Shown here one piece after another: positions 26,521-36,600 of a DNA stretch of 64,000 nucleotides. The stretch covers positions 18,018,984-18,082,983 of the forward strand of contig BTRK01000005.1 of assembly GCA_036245805.1 (NCBI GenBank), read 5' to 3'. The position numbers and the translations under genes are program-made. The notes below the pieces were generated by a model, which did no database searches, was not told where the DNA came from, and was given only the letters and a program-made list of their open reading frames with translations. Numbering within the stretch: the first letter of the stretch is position 1; every line of letters begins with the position of its first letter. The stretch is from Pristionchus mayeri (Eukaryota > Nematoda > Chromadorea > Rhabditida > Neodiplogasteridae).

Positions 26521-26585
26521 TTAATAAGGTTATGATGAGTATGAGATCTTTTCTGGTGATCTCATACTCATCATAACCTTATTAA
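26521..26585. repeat. Perfect 28-bp inverted repeat with 9-nt loop
   Basis: TTAATAAGGTTATGATGAGT and the following ATGAGATC (26521-26548) are exactly inverted at 26558-26585 around TTTTCTGGT. It ends 34 bp before the displaced Hsp70 fragment, so it marks a probable rearrangement junction. Confidence 0.95.
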
Positions 26586-26618
26586 ATGAAATGCGAGGAC
26601 AAATGTCCGAATTGCCGC

Positions 26619-26885
26619 GACACTCTTGCAGTTCCAGCACTAGCAGAAGGAACTCGAGAAGGTGTGCAACCCCATCATCACCAAGCTGTACCAGGGAGCC
26701 TGTGGAGCCCCAGGAGGAGCCCCCGGAGCCGGTACCTCCGCTGGCGGACTCACCATTGAGGAGGTCGACTAAGAACCCGGTAGAGTATATCCCACACTCA
26801 CTCCCTCCCCAATGATCTCTACCCAGTCTGGTATATTTACCCCGATAAGCTAAGGCTATTAATTGCCCCAATATTTTTTTTTTGA
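26619..26885 (+). pseudogene. Truncated Hsp70 3' copy (last exon and 3' flank)
   Basis: The sequence matches the reverse complement of about 20045-20277: the end of the last Hsp70 coding exon, EEVD codons, stop codon and roughly 100 bp of 3' flank. A CAG-to-TAG change just inside the 5' boundary makes an early stop, and a few substitutions occur (GGT to TGT in the glycine-rich tail). It lacks all upstream domains and cannot make a chaperone. It is inverted relative to the parent gene. Confidence 0.92.
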
Positions 26886-28689
26886 TTTTTTGTAAAATCT
26901 GAGTGCTACACCGGCTGTTCCTATCGCGTTTTAATGGATGCAAAACGTATGGTTGGAAGTGCCGAAGATTCAGAAGAGAAGACAATTCGATATTCTTTGT
27001 CGTCCATCTTCTCCTTTTCATCTGCGACCATCTACCATCAGATCATTTTGAGGATCATGAGGGCAGGCTGCAGCTGCTGCATTCGACTTGCTCAGTTCTG
27101 CAGTTGCTGCAGACCACAACTGTCAGCAGTTGCAATCATAGCATGCGACAAGGGGAGTTCGCTGTGCGGAGTGAGTGAGTGAGAACGCCTCGATCTGACT
27201 GATCACTCTTGGTCCCACCACGAATTGCCCCCTTTCTCTTCTTATTTTCTTTGCTATCTGCTCTTTTCCTTTACGACAGAATCCTTGCCTTCTGTACTCG
27301 GCTTTTCCATGAGAAATTCAGTTTGTGATGTAGATTTCCGAACAAATAAATTTTCGCGTTTTTCTTCATTTCCCAATTGATTTGTCCAATCAGCGATGAA
27401 AGTGCTGATGCATGCGGATCAGTCCATTCTTCCAATACAATAGTCCTGTCCTCCTTATCCTGCTTAAAAACGCAACCAATAAATATTTCAGAAATCTATT
27501 CTTTCTCGCTAGATGGTTTTTGCCAACAATTATGTGGAAAATTCTCGCGCAACCGAGTTAGAAGGTGAGATTTTCGAGAACAATTTCACATGTCCGTTTC
27601 ATTATTACGAACTGATCGTTCACTCTTGAGAATCTTCTTCGACTTCCTCCGGAGTGAAGACATTTTGAATTTTATCGCCCAACGACTGACGTAGAGCGAG
27701 GGTTCAGAATGTTCTCCAGCCCCCAGAAACATTTGAAGGACTGTATTACACATAATACTTCGACATTTAAAAATGTGTGCGCGATGCGATTTTCTTTTGC
27801 TGATATTTTTCTATTTCTTCGCAACGTACGAACTCTTGTAGACACATGAAATAAAGATATTCCATATGCAACTAGTACGAGATATGCAACTACAGAGGTG
27901 GAGGGGAGGATAGGAGACAGCGTAGTCACAATGCTCGAGAATGGCTTAAATATAAACCTATCTACAATATACTGTGTTGGTATTAGAATGCCGAAGGAAG
28001 ACCAGCCCTCGGTGCTGCAAGCAATGATATTCTATCTCTGGTGGCGCCATCAACTGCAAGTCTCGTCGACTGTCTCACCACGAGGAGCTAGAACTGCATC
28101 TTGGATCTTCCATTAAACAGCTTCACCCTCTGCAGCCCGCTCAGTTGTTGTATTCGTTGCATTTGAACACCAGAATGGCTAACCAAGCTCTGAGAAAGTC
28201 CGTGCAATCTTTGCTTTTGAGATGCTTCTTGTTGTGCACTTCAAATAGTGCTTTATTGCAGAACAAAATAATGACTGGATGAAAGATACCAACAGACAGA
28301 TTAACTAGAATAACTCCTTCCTCTCTCACCATCCGAGTTCAGGACATTGATATACCTCATTGGAGAGAAAGTACTCAATCGCTCTAAATTATGGAGTGAG
28401 AAGCATTGAGATTAGCCGATGGGGAGAGATAGGAGAACATGCTTCGTGTCTAGAAAAGCATCGGAGAGGGGAAGTGGCAGAACTTGGATTCAGAGAAAAA
28501 ACAATTGTCCCCGACATCTAATTCGAATTTCTTATATCATTTGCCCAGAGTCCATACGTTCGCATGTAACTAGATAAATATCTGGGGAGTGGAGTTCTAA
28601 GATTCTGTGATGATAGTTGTTTTTCTACATGCAACCATTGATTAGATCGAAACAAAATATCGACTGAAACACTTTCAGGGAGATGGCTA
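26886..28689. other. Spacer of the inverted duplication, no gene resolved
   Basis: A cluster of CTGCAGCTGC-type words occurs at about 27066-27125. Short open frames on both strands show no recognisable domain and I could not chain exons. Homology to the left arm fades in at about 28690. Confidence 0.4.
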
Positions 28690-29656
28690 CGGTAGGAGTT
28701 CTCTACGAGAAGGCAACGCCACAGGGTGGATGCACTAGTTAGATGGTCGAGGAGGCGATCGTATTTGTAAAGATCAATAATGAAGGGGCAACATGGAGAT
28801 TTCAATACTTCAGACTGTAGTAGTTGCATCTACGTAGATTCATTTTATTACATTAAAGAATCAATCGATCGGAATTATCTGAAACAAACTGAATTCACTC
28901 TGAACAATCGAGTGTTGGGCACCTAACTGTGGTCAACACTCACTCCATTTCTTCAATCCATAATTAGACATATCGGAGATGTAAGTAAATACAGATCACG
29001 AAAAGATCTGATCCCATTCCGTTGTCTTTGTTTGGAGAAGAGATTGAGACTGTTTGAGAAAAAGTTGGTCTCCTTTCATCGTTCAAACTGTGTTTTCGCC
29101 CACGAAATCGGCTTATGATAAATGTGTTCTTCGTAAAATAAAAGAAGTATCCCAATAAATGAGTAAGAACCTCCATGAATCTCTTCTACAGCATATCGCT
29201 TTCGAAGAGAAAGAAAGACGGCGAGAGAGTATGTGAAAAGAGGAGAGCCAGACAAAATTACTGTAGTATTCGCAGCTTGAAAATGGGTGAAGTACTAATA
29301 TTTCTCGTAATTTGCCCTATTCTATTCATTCACCGGGTCTCCGTCATCACTTAGAATGCATCATACTTACGATTTCAACAGAGAATCACCCCATTCTCGC
29401 ATTCGAAATATCGCTTCCAGAAATTTCCCCCCCGATTCACGCAGTGGGCGGAGCCAATATTTCATACCACACTTAAATTCGAGTTTTAAATATTTATTTA
29501 TACACCAATCGATAGCTCTTTCTCCGCCGATCACGAAAATGTGTACCATAAAAAATAAATAAATTATCACAACCGAGAAAATTTAAATTGATTTGAATGT
29601 GCGCGCTCAAAAAGCTCCGCATTCTAGATCGTTCCATGGCCGATGCTCCAAAGGGG
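28690..29656. repeat. Right arm of the ~1-kb inverted duplication
   Basis: It is the inverted copy of 23380-24340, ending abruptly after AAAGGGG at 29656, where sequence with no similarity to the Hsp70 proximal promoter begins. The arm therefore carries the distal promoter but not the Hsp70 gene. Confidence 0.93.
29415..29427. promoter_or_regulatory. Duplicated heat-shock element
   Basis: TTCCAGAAATTTC is the inverted copy of the Hsp70 upstream element and is unchanged. It now faces about 1.2 kb of sequence without a recognised gene. Confidence 0.65.
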
Positions 29657-30689
29657 AATCAATATTTTGTCTTTGGTGATCTATAGAGTAGAGCCGCATC
29701 CTCCATTGGCTGTTCTACAGCATGCTGTGCATGCACCTAACTGCTAAAAATGTTACGAATTTCGGATTCTACATTGCATGATTGTCTATTCCATGCTGCA
29801 GCTGTTCTGATCGAATACCGGATACTGCTGCATCAGCTGCATATGAGGGAGAGAGGACGATGCAACGAGCTGCAACTGGTGATCCTCGCCGTTGCAACAC
29901 GAGCATTTGCACCAATTGTAGCAAGGTTCAGCTGCAGCAGTCAGTAGCACGAGCCTACAACGGAGACATCGATGAGTGCAGATTGGAAAAAAAACGACGG
30001 AACTGCATCACGAAAGAAAAGAAAAGGAACGTCGAAGAGATCTGCGCGAGCTTATTTTCTACGATCTCATTTTCAGTTCCGAATCCTTCGCTGCAGGGTT
30101 TCTGCTTATTTTTTTATACGGGTTCTTTCTTCATTGATTTTTTTGGTATTTTCCCTGAGGTCTTTCAGATGTATGTACTTGTTTCCATAAATATGGATGC
30201 CAACTGGGAAACTGCTCGAGTGAGGATGAGAAAAGAAGATTTATCAGCTCGTTGCATACACAGGAAGCAGAGAGGACGAAGTAACTGAGCAACAGGGCAA
30301 CTTTCGCGCAAAGTTCAGAAATAATGATGATGACCCGAAGGAGCGGGGAACGACGGGGAGTACGGTAAGGCGGGAGGAAGAATCTAGCGGACTCACAGTG
30401 AACAGCGAATATCTTGAATGGTATGGCGAGGGAAGGGGAATCGAAAGGGGGAGGGAAGGCAGTCTAACCGGGATGTAAGCATTATTATTGAATCGGATGA
30501 GAGGAGGAGAGGAAGGGGATCTGGGAGGAGGTGCATTAGAAATGCGATGAATGGAGAAAATAGAATGAATATTGAGTCTTTGCCTAAGAAGAAGAAGGTA
30601 GTGAGTGGATACTCGACTGAGGGGACACACCGGTAGAGGGACGACTCTCTCTCAAGAGAGGGACGAGGAATGGAAAGATCAAAGATCAA
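29657..30689. other. Region beyond the right arm, no gene resolved
   Basis: CTGCAGCTG-type words recur at 29790-29940. Frames at 29782-30288 (+) and 30244-30630 (-) show no recognised domain. The part near 30690 should be 3' UTR of the RING gene; a GATC-type word lies at 30677-30690. Confidence 0.4.
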
Positions 30690-33600
30690 TCAAGAGGGAT
30701 ATTGGCCATTGGCACTGCAGAGGCAGCTGAGGCGAGGCTGTGAAGAACCTACAATGTGGAGATTGAATTTCGATGATGAACTCGATTATTCAAGTGATTA
30801 CGGACCTAGTTACCTCACAAGATGACCAATAAATGAAAGATGAAGGAGCAACGATGAAAGATGAATCACCTGTTGCATGGCAGCGGAAGCAGGGCGAGTT
30901 CGAGTGGGCGGACGGATTATCTGCTCGAGTGTCTGCATGAAAGCTGTTTGCGAGTTAACTGCAGCAGCTGCAGCAGGTGCAGCATCATCAGCAGCCTCTG
31001 GAGGTGCAGCAGTGCCCTCTGCTGCAGGAGCTGCAGCTGCTTGTTGATCCACGTCAACGCGACAGTTCGGACATCGCTTGTTGTACGCCAACCAACGGTC
31101 GATGCACCTGAAGGGGAGGGATCAAGGATGAGAAGGTGGAGATCAAAGAGCATCAACTCACGATACGTGGAAGTTGTGATTGCAGGGGAGGATGCGGACG
31201 TTCTCGCCCACTTCGAACTCACTCATACACACAGTGCACGGATCGACGTCGTCGTCCTGGATTGACAAATTGTTGTCTAGTTTACATAATTTAGATTGAT
31301 CATTATATTCAGATTTCCTACTTATGGACATACTAAAGAAGGGTTGCTTGCAATTCATAAGCTAGAGATCAAAGTCCAGCTCCTCACCCCAGTGGTACTC
31401 CAGAGAACCGTCGTGGAGAACTTCTCGATGTCTCGCTGCGTCGCTCCGATCGGCAGAGACTCTCCCACCTGCTGCAGGCCAGCAGTCGTCACTGAAGAGG
31501 AGTACGGTGGGTTACGGTACTATGAGGACATGCCTATCGCAAACTGAGAACTGTATAACTCGAGACAAGTTACTGTACTCACGGAGGAAATGCATCTGGC
31601 GTTGTTCACCCTCATGCAGTTGGAAGAGCTGGGCGAGCATCCGGTCTCCAAACTGGCTGCTCTCTCCTTGCTGCAGCAGCTGCTGGTCGGGTCGAGAGCC
31701 TGCTGCAGCAGCTGCTGCTGCAGATGAGAGAGAGGAGGATGCTGCCAGCTGCGGATGCTGCTGAAAGAGGAGAAGATTCATGATGAGAAGGTGAAGGGGA
31801 GAAGGAACCTCCTCTTTCTGAGCGAAAACAAGTGGAAGTGATTAAATTCGAAATTCATTCAGCGCCCTTAATATTTGGATAAAAGATAATGTATTGATTC
31901 GGTATCTTCTGATCCACATTCTATATTATCTATGCAACCAGTGAGAGAATCGATCCATCGCGCCCTCCATCGATTGGCTAGAGCTTACGTCACAGACAAA
32001 CATCGCTCTTCTCTAGTGTAAGCGAACACGTTTCTCTCCCGTCCACGAAGCACCCACAAAAAATGACAAATTCCAGAAAAAAATGATTGAACGATCCGCC
32101 AGAAATCGTCTATATTATTCATACTTGTTGCATACTATTCATTCTTGTACTATTCAAAAGCATCCATAATTATGTTAATCCGCTTTCAAATATCACGAAT
32201 TCGATCAGTGTAAGCTACCGTAATCTATCGTCCTCTCAATAGTGCAACAGGTCAGATGCATGATTGAGTAACTCACTGCAGTGAACATGTGCTGTCTCGC
32301 CACGACGGGATTCGCATCTGGGAGATCGACGAAGGAGGGAGGAACGACTGCTGGTGATGCTGCAACAGTAATACTCTCTCCATTCCACACACTCTCTCGT
32401 CTCTCTCTCTGACCGACGAAAGCACGTGCAGAGTGAGAGGGTCATTTATCATTCCGACAAAACAAGAGTGCGCCGTAAGGTGCACCCCGCTCACTATCAA
32501 TACGAAAATACGAGGTTACGGTAGCGTTCACTGGGTCAGATGCATAATTTTCATGATACTTACGGGTGCCCATGTTGAGGAAGGGCGGGTAGTATCCCGT
32601 CCAGGCCAGTCCATCCATGCGAGGCAGAGCGGGCTGAAGATATAGAGTACGACCCACTGAACACTCATTTATGTCAGTACGGTAGGTCAGGAGCCTAATC
32701 CATCAAACTGAGAGATACAGAATGAACTCACAAAGCCCATGCCCATCATGTTTACTGCGCCGTGGCTCGTTCGGGTGAACGATGGAAGGAAGGGAAGGAG
32801 AGGAAGGAAGGGGGACTAGAGGGGACGAAGGAGTGTGTGCCGACTAGGGGATCCAAATAGGAAGAAGACAAGAGGTCAGCAAATGAAACCGGAAGAGCCC
32901 CCTCCCTCTTCTGGTGTGCGGAAAGTTCCCATCATCCCCCTACAGACCTGGTTGCTCTCCCCTTCCCCTCCTCTCTCTCCCCCTCTACTTCCCTCCCCCC
33001 TCTCCCCCCTCTCTCTCCTCCTCCACAGTACCCTCATGTGACATTCTCCCTGGCACGCCTCTCCTTCCCTCTCGTTGATTATCCAGACAGTGTTGGAATC
33101 TCTCCCTCCCTCACTATTCCCCACCCACTCATCGAGAGAGAGGGAGGAAATGGAGAGACGGAGGTGATATCTACTCCAATCGGCTCAGCAGCTATCACAC
33201 GCCTTCTCTCTTTCTCTCTCTCCACAATAACAGCCATACCATGTGATGGAGGGAACTGTCCCTAGAGATATTCAGAGGTTCGGGGCACGTCAAGATCAGG
33301 GGGGAGATCAGGGCACGAAGAAAGGAAGAAAGGAGGAAAACTCTGCTCACGGTGGTGTTCGTGGGTGCGACCCTCTGCTGCTGCGGCTGCTGCGTCGCTC
33401 CTCTCAGTTCCACTCCCTGCAGCAGTGCCAGCTGCTGCTGATGATGCTGCAGCAACTGCTGCTGCAGACTCTGTTGTGCTTGTCGCTGCTGCTGCTGCTG
33501 CTGCTGCATGGCCAGAGCCTGATGCACCTGCTGCATCTGCTGCAAGATGCCTGCATTCGTCTGCTGCACTTGATGCCGATGAATTGCCATCAGTTGTTGA

Positions 33601-36600
33601 GTGTACGTTCCGTCGATTGGCTGCAATTGGATGATGTATCGTAATCACTGGCTACCGTGATCGGTTCCTATCGAGAACTGACTCACCCAAGTGGGGGTCG
33701 ACTCCAATGGCTGCGGTGGTGGTTGGATGGGAATGGGTAGGAGAGTGGAGGGGGGATGGCGATGTCTGGCGAGTCCCGAGGGGCAGTACACACAGGGACA
33801 CGTCGTAGACTGCACTGCTGCTGTTGACGGAGACGCTGCCCGGTTCATGAACGCTGCGATTCTCGCTGAGATATCGGAAGGCGACGAAGAGAACAACGGC
33901 TGTTGCTGCTGCTGTTGCACGGCTCCAAGCACGCGTTGCTGCGGGGGCTGTAGCATGGGCAGCAGCTGAGGAGGCGCAGACTCGGCACCAGCAGCGACGC
34001 TGCCGGTGGGGGTCGAGGAACAGGCTGGAGGCTCCTCTTCGAGCACACGACGAGACTTGCGACGATCGTGTTCGAAGGAGGCAGAGGGTCCGGGTACACT
34101 GAAAGAAGGAATTGAGGGAGATCTCTAGCCGAAAATAAAGAAAAGTGAAATATCTGAGTCAACTCACAGGGCGCTGCTGTCCTCTCCTTGCTGCTCGTTC
34201 CTTGCTGCATGTGCTGCAGCTGCAGCGTGCGCTTCCGCGATGGCGGCTGCGGACGCGGCTCGCGCATCCCTCTGTCGCTTCATCCGCGCGCGGTTCGTGA
34301 ACGTGGCAGGCAAGTCGCCGTTCCGCTGCAATGTTCGTCTGTTGACTATCGTGACGAGACCCGTCTGTTAGATGCACAGTAATGCATGAAATCGATGCGG
34401 GAGTGACTCAGAGTAATCAATATTCTTGCAAACTCAATTTGTAACTGCTGGGAGCATCTGCCATCTATCGTAATTGAATTGATATCTGAGAGGGTCAAGC
34501 AATCTATTGCCACTGTGGACTCAGATTGAGAACAGTGACCTACTACCGTAACCTCGGCGATTGTGGAGGGACCCAAACTTGATTTTGACTCATTCACAGT
34601 AATCGATTCTATCGTGGGGCTACTGTGATTGGAGTTAATCGGTATCCAATCAGACTCAGGATCCTACGGTGCTACCATAACCCCCAGAATCGTCTCAGGA
34701 CCGACATCGTAGCGACAACGACGACGCAAAGAATACGCGAGTGGGGCAGGACGGAGTCGATCAATAGGCGCCCCTCCTTCTTCCTCCCCTCTCTCCTCCC
34801 CCCATCTCACCCCCCTTCTCTCCCCACTCTCTACCACAAACTCGATCGACGCAAGTTCTGCCTGCCTTTCAAAAATCGATAATAGGGGGTAGATCAACGA
34901 GGTTTGATCTTGAATTGAACCTGATTGGCGGGCAATTATCAGATTACGGTATCAGAGATTATGACATTCATCCAGACAGGTGGGGTGATTCATGAATGAA
35001 TGAACTTGAGTGCGCGGAGAGGAAGCGCGCGGCGTGTCGAGCTGTGAAGCTGACGCGACCGGAGCGGACGTCCGGAAGGGACCGCGACGACCCCCACCCC
35101 CCGATCGATATAGGGCGTAGTACACTCTTCTTCTTCTTCCCTCCCTCTCTCCCTCTCACAGAACCCGTCCTTCTCTAGTGGAGAAGAGAGGGGAGAGGGA
35201 ATTGAAGGGGGAGGGAGGGGAGAGGGGGAGGGGAGGAGGAGGCAACAGCTGAGGGAGAGAGAAGAGAGACGACGAGGGAATGGAATTAGAGATGCAAAGT
35301 GAGGAAGCGAGAGAGAGGCTCAAGTGTGGAGGGCGCAGACGACGAGAGGGAGCGATAGAGCGTGGGGAGAGGAGAGACGGAGCGCGCACCGCGCTCTCAT
35401 CTCCTCCATCTTCCCACTCTCTCGATTTCCCTCGCCGTCCGTCGCCTCTTCACTTCGCACATTCTCTCGTCCCCTCGATTTAAGCAGGCTGGCAGCATGG
35501 GCAGGCTGTCTCTTTGTCTCTCTCGCATCCGCATACTCTCTCGCCGCTCTCCTCGATTGTCACGCTCTCTTGCCCTCGAGCCCGCAAGACTGATTGCGCA
35601 GCAGAGGGAGAAGAGGTCCCATGTGGAATTTGCAGAGGCCTTCGAGGGGATTATGGTAGCGTGAGAGAGAATCGATATTGGGTAGTTACCGTAGTCGGAC
35701 AGCAAGTAAAATACAGGAGGAGGCAGGGCGCACAACAAAGCAATGAGGAAGGGAAGACACCAGGGACCGGCGGCCGAGCCAGTGTTTCTGTCAAAATATC
35801 AACAAGCGACGATTGGAAATGGTCGACGGCTCGGGGCGCACCACCACCGCACCACAAGCAACGATCGATTGATCGTATCTGACTCAGCCTAGTGGAGATA
35901 AGAAGGAGTAGGTTGGAGTTAGGAGGAGAAGAGAGATTCGAAACCGTTCGGAAAGTGAGATGGAAAGGGAGATTAACTCAAGGTTGAAACTGAAATGGAA
36001 GACATTCGAGGATTCGAGTCGACCTCAGTTGAAGTCGATAACTCGATGGAATGCGGAGTGGCAGAGATACTGTAGAGAGAAGAGAGAGGAGAGAAGAGAG
36101 AGAGGAGAGAGAGTGGGGAGATCAGAGAGGGCGCCAATCAAATGGGGAGACGGTAGTACCAGGTACGGAAGGCCGCACACTGAGGTCACCAATAATTGAG
36201 CTGCAGCCGCGACGCCCGCGTAAGCGACGCGGTTGCTGCGACGAAATCAATCGATATTCGAGCAGAGTGAGCGAATGGCTACACGAATCGAAGAAGAGGA
36301 AGAAGAAGAAGAAAGAGAGGGGGGAAGGGAGGGACTGGTTCTCTCTCTCTCTCCCTTCCCTCTCTCTATCTCCTCCTCTCCCTCAGGCACACTCTCTCGC
36401 TTCCGCATGTTCTCTTCTCTTCCTCTCTTTCTCTGCACTTTCCTCACTCAGCTCTCTCTCTCGTCCGCTAGCGTAAGAGCGCGGCGATTGCATAAGAGAG
36501 CGGCACGAGCGGCTTACAGTATACCTGTTTCTTCTCTTTCTCTCTCTACGCTCACGCAACTAACGCGTGAAATGGCTAGCGCGAGTTCCCACGCGAGTGC

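Noticed and set aside
23859..29176. Two identical 70-residue frames at 23859 (+) and 28964 (-) as a duplicated gene
   Set aside because: The identity is explained by the DNA-level inverted duplication of promoter sequence; no splice or domain support.
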